A DNA stretch of 64,000 bases. Origin: Sclerotinia nivalis (lineage: Eukaryota; Ascomycota; Leotiomycetes; Helotiales; Sclerotiniaceae). A program made the translations under genes and the position numbers. The notes beneath the pieces are model-generated. The model ran no database searches and was not told where the DNA came from. It saw nothing but the letters and a program-made list of their open reading frames with translations. Positions 1 through 11,688 of this stretch are shown piece by piece. The DNA lies in NCBI GenBank assembly GCA_029531795.1, contig JAPEIS010000015.1:558001-622000 (forward strand). Reading direction: 5' to 3'. Position 1 is the first letter of the stretch. Every line of letters begins with the position of its first letter.

Positions 1-3000
1 TGATTCGATATCCATAAGCGTATAGTTATTCATAGACAGGACATATGAAATTTTTACAGTCAATATCTAATTCATTTAATGTCATGGGAATACTAACCTC
101 AACCCCAAATTAATCCCAGAACAAGTAACACAAAGTATCTCACATAGGTAGTAAGTCTCACCCAAGTGACAAAGTAACACCCATGGCTCACGACAAATCA
201 TGAAGCAAATGAATGACATGACTTGTAAATGGTGTCCCAGCTTATCAATCGGCATTATTTATGATATAATTAACACATTAACATAAGTTAGTACGGCCAC
301 ACAGATAAAAATCCAGATCCAGCTTTGATTTCTAAATTTCTAGAGTAGATACATGGACTTCTCATTCTAGTCATCTATCTACGAGATGTGGAGATTTGGA
401 GGAACATATATATACTATTGTTGTACAATACGGCATTGCGATATGATTATAGCCGTGGCAATGGCAATGGCAATAATAGTAGCAGTGACATTGATAGTGG
501 TAGTAACTTTAAACTCCTCCTTCCTCTTCCTCTTCCTCTTCCTCTCCCTCTCCCTCTCTAAAACAACCCTTCAAATCCCTACTCAATTTCGCATATAAGC
601 ATACCTAATCTTTAACCTCTAATACATACAAAAATCCTTCCAAACCGAATATATATCAATATTTCGTGCGATTCGGGTACTAATTAATGATATGCGATAG
701 AAAACTGTTCGAAGCGTAGCCGGATAGCAATTGGCTAGGAGGTAGGTTGATGAAATATATGGGTGTAATATTGGGTATGTATTTATTCAGTGAATGAGAA
801 GTTGAGAAGTTGGAATTTTGGGAGGTGGCAGGGAGGGGGGTTGGTATTGTTGATTTTGCTGATGTGTTTTATGTTGTTGTCGATGTTGCTGTTGCTTCTT
901 GTATGCTTTATTATGGGATTACATTATCAAATTCCGAAAAAGAAATACGTATCAAGTTTTCTTTCGAGATTCAAGATTCAAGATTCGAGAAATGACATCC
1001 CAGGGTTTTTGGAAGATACCTCGGAATTTCCAATGCGTGATGGAGAATCACGAGTCCATAATGATACTCATTTTATTGTTCTGAATATATCGCATTCTGC
1101 CAGATATCGATATCGATATCGGTGTCTATCTTACCAATCCCCGCATTCTCTTTGGAGAATTCTGCTTTTATATCATGTATACATTTATTCCCACCCAAGT
1201 TCTCGTTGTATGAATCACAAATAATGAAGGACGTAGGTACGAGACGAGACGCGAAAAAAAGAATGGGGCGAATATTAATGATGAACATTTGGGCGAGCAA
1301 ATATGTGGAAAAACGAGTTTGTAGGCTGGTATATATGAAGATGGGTATCTAGATAGATAACGAGATGTAAGTGACAAACTGAATTAAGATCATTTATAGC
1401 ATGTTTTGCATCTTTGCTGTCAAGCCGACTCAATCTTTATATAAAAGGATGTTGTATGTCAGCTTTGATAGCTAGAGATTGTCGGAATGGAGGTCTGCAA
1501 TATTCTCCCAAACAGTCCATTTCCTTCCCTAGTGCCCATATCAAAGTATGGATATCTAATGCCACAGTTCCTTCGTCGACAAACACGCAAATCAAAAAGT
1601 AAAGCATACCGGCGCTATGTTGTAGCAGCTAGGAGTGTCACACAGGTCTTCTAACCCCGCTCCCCTGCCTCTCTCTTCCCGGGGACTTTTCCTCCTGCCC
1701 CCCATGAGGGGCGACAAGGTTTTTGTATTTGATTTTATTATCCTTCCTGCATTTTCAGTTGTCTTTGCTTTCATATTTTGAGATGAAAAGGTGTGTCAAA
1801 GGTAAGGGAGAAGATATAGAACAAGCGGGGATGGTATTTGTTTACTTTTGTGATGAAAGCTGTGACAAGCGAATTATATCGGAAGCGATAAATCCACCAA
1901 TACATTTGATATTCAGGGGAACGGAAAAATATTTCAGCGGGAAGGAGGAAAAGGATCGCAAGACCACTTCTAAACCTACCTACCGTCTTGTTCTTTCACT
2001 GGAACACGTCTTTCAGAGAGGGCGAGGGAAGAAGGATCGGCCTGGCCCTGATTGTTAAGGCTTATATCGGCATCATACCACAATATAAGATGTACTCATC
2101 CGGTATGATCGCCTCGATACTCTTCCCACATTGTATTTTTCGGGAGCCTTTCTCATGAAGGACGTAACACAGATAACAAAGCTTGTTTTCTTGATGTTTC
2201 TTGGTTGGGGTACGTGCCAGAATATTAGTGAAACCAAAAGCCATGCATCGTCAGACTCTACTAAAGTCATGATTAACAAGGCTCGGAACTTTTTAATTGA
2301 GATCTTGTGATCCTAGGTGAAATAGATGCAACTAGAATCTCTAATTGCTGCAGCCCTTCTGCATAGTACAGACCACAGCATATGACAGAATGAATCTTAA
2401 TGTATGTATGTTTCCTATACATGTATTGTGTAGCAGTACACACGTCACATCAATGTGCTTTCACGTGAGGATTGAAGTCTTTGACTTTTCGGGGAGTAAT
2501 GTCAACTTACGGATATATCCGCTCTAGCCCCGGACTGTAGTACTAGACTGGGAAACCCTAACTTTTCAATAATCGGACAGAAATTGAATTGAAATTTAAA
2601 AGATTGCTTTAAGATGTATCCTCAAGCATGTGAAATCAAAATATGAGTTTAGGTTCTTCGGGTACTACCGGTACTGTGAAAAATTTCAATTAAGATCTTG
2701 CAACTTGCAAGGCATGCTATTCACATGTAGATTTTGTGATCTAGATCCCATCCACGAGGGAATCATGCATTCGGTCCGCCCACCAAAATGTGGAACGGTG
2801 GCTTGTTGTGGAACAGTGGCTCGCCCCCAGGAAAGGTTGTAAACGATCTGCGTACAAGGTGATCCTGTTTATCACTTGAGAGATCCCAAGTGATCGAGCC
2901 TTGTGGGCCTCCTGCAGAAAAAGACTTCTGTCTCCGGAATAAAGAAGAAATCTCTGTTCAATTGTTGCCAAGAGATGCAAATGTATTCTCCTTCGCAACT

Positions 3001-3954
3001 CGGGAGAGGAACAACTACCTTCCACTTTCAGAGGAGTAAACGTTGTAAGTTGTGGGGGTTGGCTTATCACGGGAAGACTGGGGGTATTGCCATAAGGGGA
3101 AATCCCATCGCTCACACCTAACATTGGTAAGCTAGTCCCGCTAAGAAGGAATGAGTTATTTACCCGTATAGCAGCGGGACAAGATGATTATTTTCGGATA
3201 GAATGGCTTGCACATAAGCTGAAGGATGGATGGATTAAGAAAAAAACATGCTGTATAACGTTGAATTGAGATTCAATTTTTGGTCCTTCAAGGCAAATAA
3301 TTGATTTTGGGATGAGCTGAAAAATAAAAGGTAGAAGCGTGAATGTCTGACAGATGACGGAGTATCGGCCGTGCACTTGTGGATACGATGCTGACGTGCC
3401 TCGTACAAATGTTACAAGTCCCTCGTACGATGATAATAGAAAAGGGATTGAGGCTCCGAGGATGTTTGCTTCGAAAGATTCGAAATTTGAAGGGACTTGG
3501 CCCTGTACATCCATGGTAGTTCTCCTCATTCCGATTCTAGATACCGAAACAACTCGCATATTGATTAGATTTGGAAAAGCCATCGGATATGAATACTCTG
3601 ATGAGTGTTGTCCGGAGGTAAATGATGGTTAGCGATGCAACATGAAGCCAAGTATACCTAGATTCGGGGTATCCAATGTTAAATAGATGAAAGAGAAAGG
3701 TTGAAACATATTGAATTGATTAATTAATTTCATTGGCAACTGTTGGAAGATTAACCTCTCTCTCTTATCATTGATACGTATGATAAAGAAGTTTGGTTGG
3801 TTAAAGCTAGATGCTGACATGTTGACATGTTGTAGAGATATACCTAGCGATTGTGTGAGACAGAAAACGGTGCTCTTCAAGGTTATTCGGTTACGGCCGA
3901 GTAGTCAAAATGCCAGTATATTTGCCACTCCGGCATCTCATTTGACAATCATTG

Positions 3955-4055
3955 AAGCCGTGAAGCCGTGAAGCTGTGAAGCCATAAGCCATGAAGCCAT
4001 GAAACCATAAAGCTGTGAAGCCAAGCAGCCATAAAGCCATGAAACCATGAGGCCA
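3955..4055. repeat. Degenerate 8-9 bp minisatellite (GAAGCCRT type)
   Basis: About a dozen head-to-tail copies of a unit like GTGAAGCC or CATGAAGCC follow each other with point changes and small insertions. Copies near the left end are most alike and those near the right are more diverged. It lies in non-coding DNA and crosses short open frames on both strands, which are therefore probably not genes. Confidence 0.8.
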
Positions 4056-4496
4056 TTTCCAAGTCCTTTGTATGTCACTTATTAAAGTTGTCTTTTCGGA
4101 CAAAAGAAAGATAAGATGAACCATTAGAAGATATATGGAGTACTTTCATAATCACCAAACCTCTTTTCGAAGAATCATGCAATAGAAGCCCTAAAAGGTT
4201 CTAAATCCATAAACTAATTCAGGGCGGACAGTGGGGCCGAGTATAGCGTACATGGCCTATCTCCCTAGTGGGACAAACAACCTGGGTATATCGAGACGAA
4301 CCCTTCCTAAATTGTTGTAGATAGCGGATAATTGGTTTACGAGATATCGCTTGGGAACACGATTCAATTTGCAATCGCATTGAGTAAAAAAAAAAGCAAA
4401 TACATTCCTCTACTTTGAGGGTTCTATCTTGTACATGAACCATGAAAAGCTCAAAAGTGGCAGTAAAGAGAAACTTTGTTTATGAAACTTGTGGGT

Positions 4497-4552
4497 AGGA
4501 AGGTTGTGAGGTTGTGAGGTTGTGAGGTCGTGAAGGTCGTGAAAGTCGTGAT
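4497..4552. repeat. 9-bp minisatellite (GGTTGTGAG type)
   Basis: Three near-identical GGTTGTGAG units are followed by GGTCGTGAA variants. It resembles the minisatellite about 500 bases upstream in unit size and in sharing GTGA, though the units are not the same. Confidence 0.8.
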
Positions 4553-5866
4553 TACATATGCCACCGGCCGGCACCCGTCGCCTTATGCTTACATTATGTA
4601 GTCTGGCGAACCCGTCCGTCCTTCAATCTCGGTATGTATGTGCTTCAATGTACCCTTGAATTCATACATGAATCAGTGATTGGATACAAAATCAATAAAG
4701 GCTAACAAGGTCTTTCTTTTTCTAGGCTCGAGTCGACCATTAACTTCCTAGTGTCCCGTCTTCCGTTCTGAATCAATCTAACCTATCGCATTCCATCTGC
4801 AAGATAAAGGATACCCAAGGAGACGGAAGAAGAGAGGGGTGCTATGCCATGCTTCCAATATCAAGAGAATCCACAAGAGGATCCGGTTCTAAAGCTAACG
4901 GAGTAGTTCTTTGTACTACTCACTGGACTATGAGTCTACAACCACACAATGACAACAAATTTACCTTGCCCCCCCCCATTTCGTATGCAAGAGCATATCC
5001 TTCAATCTCACGCTTTACATGGGGAAGTGAAGCCTACTCTGGTGGTACACTGTCAGCCTTGAGGAAAAAGCAATAAAATAAGATCAGTCGACATGCGAAT
5101 CCTTGTGTTCTTCCCCAGTAAAACTTTCTCTCTTCCCCACCATTATTCAATGCAAAAGTTTCAACATTGACTTCATTCGTTTCGTTTTGTTTTGTATCAT
5201 CACCCTTCACTGTTCTTTGAGCATTACAGCATCTTTCTAGAGTGCCGAAAAGTTGTTCTATCCTATTCACATCCGCCATTCTTGTCCCCCATTCTTTAAT
5301 ATATATTATATATATCTTGGCGTTCCAGCTGACCGTCTCTTCTTGGGAAGTTTCTTGGCAGAGCTGGTGGTGAATTTATTTTGGTCAGCTTTGTTTGGAC
5401 TGAACGGAAGCGACAGTGAAGTCTGATTCTCATCCGAATAACCTCTAATTTCGGAACAACCATATGCCGATATACCACAACATCTTCGAGGAATCAATCA
5501 ATCTAAAGCCAATAAAAATTTGCTTTTGATATTCACCACTTCTTCCACCAGTACTCTTATGCAAATCCTTTGCCCTTTTTTTTCTCTCTCTCAAATACCA
5601 TAGATCGAGAAGATATTGCTCCATTCGCGCCTTCTGGATACCAAATTGGCTTTACCTCTTAATCAGACAGTCTCTTATTCATCACATGTCATTATCGCAG
5701 AGCTAGGCAAGCTTCGTTGTTTTTGCTATCGCCATTTACTGAATGATTCACACATCAATATTTCGTCTTATTTTAATTGGACTTCGAGCCCTCAACACCA
5801 TAAAACCTCTCGCATTACTATTTTGCTAGAAAATATTACCACTCTCTTCATATATCGACGGTTATC

Positions 5867-8800
5867 ATGTCTGGACGTTCAGCCTACGTCAGAAAGGTGA
5901 AAGTAGATAAAAACAACAAGGCAGGATACGACTACCTGAATAAAGATGACACACTCAAAGGCAAAGAGCACACGCCGTCGGTCAAGTCAGATCCATCAAT
6001 TTCAGAATTTCCTCGAGTAGAAAATGGTGTCCCATCGAATTTCACAGATCATCCTGATTTTATGAGATCAGATGAGCCTTCATCAAGATCAATCCACAGT
6101 GGTCACTATGAGGCCGAGTACAATCCTGGATACGCTCGAATCAGAAGACCTGAAATGCCGGTGATCGAAACATCTGGAATCGAAAAATCAGCTTTCCGTT
6201 CGAAGATGGAGAAGAGCAGTGAGAACTTCCGTCATAATTTTGCAAACGTCTTTAAGAAGAAGAAAGGCAAGGAAGAACTGCACGAAACTCCACCTGCAAC
6301 ACCAATTGGAGAAGACAAGCATGAATTACCAGCAGAAGAGATGCAGTATACAAATCAACAACCTACTAGCGCCCCAGGACAGACCCCACGCTATGCAAAC
6401 CAGCCACCCCAAAAACGACTAGGAACCTCTAGAGGAGAAGCTCCACCATTTCCAGCAAAGATGAAGTTATGGAGACGAAAAGGTCAGCCGATTGCATTGT
6501 GGGACAAAGTTGATGTCAGAGATCCAGACCTTTGGGACCCAAAGGGAGATGTTCTAGTGTTCTATGCTAAAGAGGCAGGAGACACTGAGATGTCGCAACC
6601 TGCTTTCAGACTGGGATCTCATATGATTGAATCGATCGGGTCACCTTTAGTAGACGCGTTACTACGCGATGGCCTTACGGACGATATGGATACAATGAGC
6701 ATTGCTGATTCTTACCGATATGGTTCTCAGCAACCTAGACATCCGACTCCTCCCGGCTCCGAATCTAGCAAAAGTTTCGACGCTTCCCAAATCTCGTACA
6801 GATTTACATTACCAAACGCTGGACATATTTTGGGGCAAGAACTACTTAGATACAAGTTGTCTTGGAGAAATGTCTTTGCGGTATGCTCTGGTAAAGGAAT
6901 CGTTGGATACACCTTACACCAAGCAATCACCGATTTACATGAGCGTTTCCAGGACATTATGCCTCGGCACCAAAGTCTGACTTATATTCCTGTTAACTAC
7001 ACCAAAGCAATGGGCTGGCATGATCTTCGTGGCGACCCGGAGTCAGCTTGCAGCATGTTGATTTGGAGTGAGCACAAGAAAATCCACTGGCAACAAGGAT
7101 GGCATGAAGCGTTTGTGCATTGTGCTGGTATGTACAATGATGTCGCTTTGCTACCCAGCTGGAAGAATGTTTCACCAGCTACAAAGTTGATGCTCGAAAA
7201 GGCTAGTGTTGAAACCTCAACCCAAGTTGCATATTGTGAGGGATTATTGGCAGGTTTCGACTATGGGTTTTACTGGCCAGAGACTTCAAATAATCATAGC
7301 ATAAGCTCTCGTGAGGCTTTTGTTAGACTCCAAGGTTTCTTCCGTGACCATTACTCGGATATGTTTGGAACATGGCCTCCTATGCCACCGGCTTCTAACA
7401 ACGTTGATGGCTGGCTTACCAGACTTGTCGTCAGAACCTTAGCAGCGGACTTTTATGCGCTCTACGACTATTTAGTTGATCGGCAGGTTATTTGGAATGG
7501 TTTGATGGAGATGAACAGCCGCAGATCAAATATTGTTCGTCCTGGTTCCCCAGAATTCCGTCCTAACAGCCATGACTGCGAATTCACCAGTTTAATCGAG
7601 CGATATGACAGTCATCACAACTTTCCGTCTATTCCTCATCCTTATCCTCGATTACCACAATCTTGCCCTCCTGCCCAAGGAAGAATTACACAATTAGAAG
7701 CTAGAAAGTCCGCTCTAGCGTATACGGAGGCAACGAACATCTTTCTCCTTGGAGACGAATACGAGGGTAACGATATGGTAGAGGCGTATATGCAATGGGA
7801 GAAGACGGATAGAATTGGTGAATGCGATCCAAGAAGCGCACGTCGAGCTCGCTGGGTTCTTGTTTATTTTATCTTACAAACTTTGTCAACACTCGTGGTC
7901 GACAAGCCGGGATTAGTCCATTCCGACGGGGTCGAATACTTTTTGTCCGGTAAAGTAGAGCAACAACCTGCATGGATTGAAGATCAATCACTTAGACAGC
8001 AGGCTGAACACGATCGAAGCCATTGCTGGACCATATCCTCGACATGGCAAAAACAAGTACATGTTGAAAACAATGGACTCCATTCTGTACCAGAGAGACT
8101 TGAACCGAATGCTACTGGCAGGTCCATGTCCTCAGTCTCTAGCTACGAGAGCATGGCTAGAACCACCACATTTTCTGAGGCTGAGACTGCTAATGATTTG
8201 GATACCGCTCGTACCTCAACTGCTGCATCTATCGCTGATAGCGAATCAAGCTTTGTGACTATGCAGCCAGCGGAACACTTAAGTATTCGTACGAGAGATC
8301 TATCTCCAAAGTCTGCACAATCACCACCACCGAAGACTGTATCACTTTTCCCAGCTCCTCCAAGGCAACCTATCGAACCACAATATTCTTCAAAGCCATC
8401 TGAAAAGTACTATTCAACGGCCAATCAGCCACCGTCTCAACCTCCAAAATCACCTCTTCCTCAAACTCCTTCCTCCTATGGATCCACACCCCGACAACCC
8501 CAAAATCCAAACCGCAACGCGACGACATACCAATCAACACGTGCCCGACCATCTCCTTACCAAGCCTCTTCTTGTCCAGTTCCTCCTGCAGGCCACGAGG
8601 GAGAAATCATGGGCTTACGAATTCACAAGAGTGCTTCTTCTACACCTGTCTCTTCTCCAACACTTTCTTCTCCGCACCCAAATACTCTTTCGCAACGTAG
8701 CAATTCTGGATATGGGCCTGGTATTGAGAAGCTTGAAGATCCTATTTGGCCGAGTATAAGAAAAAATGATAATGGTAGTCCTGTTGGTGGAAATTATAAG

Positions 8801-8869
8801 GGTCATCACAAGGGAAGAAATGTACAACAGCAGGTCATGCACATTCGTGATTTTGATGAACAGAGTTAG
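5867..8869 (+). CDS. Large conserved fungal protein of unknown function (possibly DUF8004 family)
   Basis: This is an intronless 1000-residue frame opening at MSGRSAYVRK. Residues 1 to about 200 are polar and look disordered, with a basic KKKKGK patch near 150. About residues 200-700 look globular and conserved, rich in Trp and aromatic residues (for example LWRRKGQPIALWDKVDVRDP and WDPKGDVLVFY). From about 740 to the end the chain is Ser/Pro/Gln-rich with many SP and TP pairs, so it is a likely phosphoprotein. There is no signal peptide or clear membrane helix. From memory the central block resembles the fungal DUF8004 family, but I could not verify that. The start is supported by a CT-rich leader just upstream. 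The function is unknown. Confidence 0.85.
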   Translation: MSGRSAYVRKVKVDKNNKAGYDYLNKDDTLKGKEHTPSVKSDPSISEFPRVENGVPSNFTDHPDFMRSDEPSSRSIHSGHYEAEYNPGYARIRRPEMPVIETSGIEKSAFRSKMEKSSENFRHNFANVFKKKKGKEELHETPPATPIGEDKHELPAEEMQYTNQQPTSAPGQTPRYANQPPQKRLGTSRGEAPPFPAKMKLWRRKGQPIALWDKVDVRDPDLWDPKGDVLVFYAKEAGDTEMSQPAFRLGSHMIESIGSPLVDALLRDGLTDDMDTMSIADSYRYGSQQPRHPTPPGSESSKSFDASQISYRFTLPNAGHILGQELLRYKLSWRNVFAVCSGKGIVGYTLHQAITDLHERFQDIMPRHQSLTYIPVNYTKAMGWHDLRGDPESACSMLIWSEHKKIHWQQGWHEAFVHCAGMYNDVALLPSWKNVSPATKLMLEKASVETSTQVAYCEGLLAGFDYGFYWPETSNNHSISSREAFVRLQGFFRDHYSDMFGTWPPMPPASNNVDGWLTRLVVRTLAADFYALYDYLVDRQVIWNGLMEMNSRRSNIVRPGSPEFRPNSHDCEFTSLIERYDSHHNFPSIPHPYPRLPQSCPPAQGRITQLEARKSALAYTEATNIFLLGDEYEGNDMVEAYMQWEKTDRIGECDPRSARRARWVLVYFILQTLSTLVVDKPGLVHSDGVEYFLSGKVEQQPAWIEDQSLRQQAEHDRSHCWTISSTWQKQVHVENNGLHSVPERLEPNATGRSMSSVSSYESMARTTTFSEAETANDLDTARTSTAASIADSESSFVTMQPAEHLSIRTRDLSPKSAQSPPPKTVSLFPAPPRQPIEPQYSSKPSEKYYSTANQPPSQPPKSPLPQTPSSYGSTPRQPQNPNRNATTYQSTRARPSPYQASSCPVPPAGHEGEIMGLRIHKSASSTPVSSPTLSSPHPNTLSQRSNSGYGPGIEKLEDPIWPSIRKNDNGSPVGGNYKGHHKGRNVQQQVMHIRDFDEQS

Positions 8870-11014
8870 ACGGTGTGGATTTGGTGACGAATATATCGGT
8901 ATCATTCGCCGAACCCTGAGCTTGCTTACGAAAACTCTTTTGGTCGTGTCTTGATCGGGCAGGCCCGATATAGGGTTTCCTTCCAAACGTTAGAACGATA
9001 TAAATCTGGTTCCATGTGGCCTGATTTTCAGATATTCATCGACTGCAAATTTTCAATTTTGGTTGTCCCAACACCTTTTTTCCTCAGACGACAAACATCC
9101 TCCGATTCGGTCAGGTACGGTCTGATTTGATTCAGTAGATCATTCGATGGAGACGCAATCAATGATTGATTGGTTTTATGGCAGATTCTTCCTCTAGACA
9201 TTCTCGATTTCCTTCTATCTCCTTCGAATTTCCCCTGATTATATGTCCACAACACCCCTTCTTTCTTTTTTCAATAAGACTGTGAAGAGATGACGGAGAT
9301 ATCTACGGGACTTGGAAACTCAAACTTGGAAGTTCAAACTTGGAGTTTTTAGAATGGGATACATGGCGTCTATTTCTTTATTCTTTGGGTGTATGATGGT
9401 GATATAGGGAAGGTACCTTGAGTTTGGGCTTTTTACGACGCGGGAAAATGGGTAGAGAGAGGGATTGGTGGGTGGGGAGGTTGGGCGGTGCGTTGATGGA
9501 TGGGCCCTGGTTATTCATGAATGATAGATAAAGATAAATAGATGCGATATGTATTTATATGAATGGATGGGCTTTTATATGATGAATGGATGGTTGAATA
9601 TAGTGTAATGTGATGTGATACTTATTGTGTTTTTTCGTGAGGTTATGGTGAATAAATTGATTTGTTGATGCGGTTCTAGAGGAGTAGTCGAATAGTCAAT
9701 TCATTCATTCATTCATTCTCAATATCTCAGTATTTCAGCATCTCAAAAATCATATTTTTTCGAAATATAAAAGAATAATAATACCACCATATCTAATATC
9801 TATTCTAAGATCTTGTTATTTTCGCACTAAATGAGGTTTCTGAGATTCTATTGATATTTATATATATATACGAAGTATATATTCGTATAGAGTCGGAGTA
9901 TATAATAAATATATATATACTCGAGTATATATATACTTTAGGAATTTAGAGAATGGATATGAATAAAATTACGCGAGTACATTTTGAGGTTTTTTCTTAT
10001 GCTGAATATATTGAATGCATGAAATTAATCTTAACTTCCTTTCAAAGAAAATCTCGAGAAAGTGATATCATGTAGAAATCAATCCTCTCTTCTCTTCTAT
10101 TCATTTCAATCTTCTTTCTTTCTGTAATCTCATCTACCTCTTCTCGCAAAATAACTCACTCACGCGCTTGTCTTTATCTTTGTCTCCCTTCCCTTCCCTT
10201 CACTCACTTACCTTATCTTACACGCTCCTGTGTAAGAACTACTCGCTATATATCTTCCCACGCTTAGAATCAAGCTAACGATTACATCCTAATTAATTGA
10301 TGAATTAATGTATATTATATCGTGAGCGTTGTAGTTGTAGTTGTAATCGCAGTTGTATAAGTCCTATCCATTCATCTATTTCCAAATACCAAACATCAAA
10401 TATTAATTTTTTTGCATTCGAGATACGACTCATAGATAATTTTCATCTATAAAACCACCACCACCACCAAAGAAATAAAATACCTAGTAATCAAGCGGCA
10501 AGCAAAAATTCAACAATGACGACGTTGCACTCATCATCTAATAGATAGGCTGGTAGATAATATATCTACAAATATCCATCATGGCACTTGCCATATACGG
10601 AGTACCATGTAATCAACTAAATTTATCACAAAGGAAAAGTGGACGAAATGGAAAAATGGAAAGAGTATTGCTTGGGAATTGTTGTATTGATTGATTGATT
10701 GATTGATTTATTTATTTATCCAGTCCTATCCTATCCTGTTCCGTCCTCATTAGAAAATATTTCATGATGATATATCGTATCATATCATAGCATAGCATAT
10801 CTCATTGATCCCAATCCAATCCATTCCTTTCAATTCCATTCCATTCCTCATTCCATTTCTCATACCATTCCTCATTCCTCCAGCCATTCATCCAAGTCAT
10901 TCATGAGCCAGTATAAAAAAAAAAAAAAAAATTTATCAACCCCAACTCCCCCAAAAATCACTCTTTCCTCCCTATCCATATCTATCTCAACCCTTCCATT
11001 CCTAGTTTCACATC
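8870..11014. other. Intergenic region dense in simple repeats
   Basis: This gap separates two tail-to-tail genes. It holds an ATTC repeat near 9701-9718, a 26-bp AT-rich palindrome at 9910-9935, CCA repeats near 10457-10471, GATT repeats near 10686-10707, CCATT-like repeats at 10810-10890 and an A17 run at 10915-10931. No coding frame is convincing. Confidence 0.7.
9910..9935. repeat. Perfect 26-bp AT palindrome centred on CTCGAG
   Basis: Alternating TA on both sides of a central CTCGAG (9920-9925) reads the same on both strands for 26 bases. More TATA-rich DNA with partial symmetry lies just upstream (about 9858-9885). It could extrude a cruciform, but no function can be read from it. Confidence 0.85.
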
Positions 11015-11688
11015 TCAAACATACGTTCTTCGATGCGAACTTCTCCTACTCCTATGACTCCCACTTCTGCGATGTCCATGTCTCGTAACATGGGTCTCTC
11101 GCACATAAATCTTCTCATCACGACGACCCTGTCTCTCATAACCCCTACCCACCATACAAGCCAACAAACTAGTGATGAAAAAGAAGATACAATTCATGAT
11201 TCCAAACGCAAAACACGCTTTGAGCATGGCGCACGTTTTATCCACTTTCACACTCACTCCATTAACATTCGCGTTGCCGAATGCACCAAAGTTGATGTAG
11301 TAGCCGGGAGTTGTGGTGAGGGATGAACAGTTGTAGTTGGTGATGAGGCGGAGCTCGTAGACGCCGGCGATAAAGGCTCCGACGAAACAGAGATCGATGA
11401 AAGAGACGAAGAGGGCGTTGGAGCGGGTGCGGTGGTAGGTGAAGAGGGTTGCGATGGCCCAGGCGCAGGCGAGCACGGAGACGATGAAGAGGACTAGGAT
11501 GTAGTTTGGTGTGAGAGCATTATTAGATGCGTAAATATTGACGAAGAATGCGAGCATTCCTAAAGTTGGGATCTATGAACAAAAAAAGTATTAGCAGAGT
11601 GTAAGGAAGGCTGGAAATGGTGAGATTCGCATACCAGAGTTATGATCTCGCAGAATCGCCAAAAGGCGAAGAACATTCCGAAAAGCAT
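11015..11688 (-). CDS. MARVEL-like four-helix membrane protein
   Basis: Two exons on the minus strand, 11688-11635 and 11572-11015, join in phase 0 across a 62-base intron (GTATGC...CATAG) to give 203 residues starting MLFGMFFAFWRF. Four hydrophobic segments fit a MARVEL-like topology: about residues 5-40, 45-65, 75-95 and 135-160. A Cys-containing loop lies between the third and fourth. The tail after about 165 is basic and His/Arg/Ser-rich, with repeated SHRSRR-like blocks, and is presumably cytosolic. Proteins of this type are common and poorly characterised in filamentous ascomycetes. The first exon is needed, because without it the first helix lacks its start. The exact family assignment is moderate. 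Confidence 0.8.

Larger units (their letters stand above)
1..5866. other. Gene-poor intergenic region with simple repeats
   Basis: I see no convincing gene here. Open frames are short, lack recognisable domains and often use non-ATG starts. A CT-rich tract of TCCTCT-like units lies near 516-560, an AT run near 5299-5316, and two minisatellites near 3955-4055 and 4497-4552. The last 300 bases are pyrimidine-rich (a T and CT run near 5576-5595), typical of a fungal core promoter and 5' leader for the gene starting at 5867. Confidence 0.6.

Noticed and set aside
790..1224. 144-codon hydrophobic frame
   Set aside because: Its hydrophobicity comes from T-rich DNA, it starts with a non-ATG codon, and the C-terminal part is repetitive.
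2741..3124. 127-codon minus-strand frame
   Set aside because: Begins with ATG and is fairly long, but shows no domain, no splice partners and no codon pattern that sets it apart from its gene-free surroundings.
3188..3632. Overlapping frames on both strands
   Set aside because: Neither strand gives recognisable protein; they sit beside minisatellite DNA.
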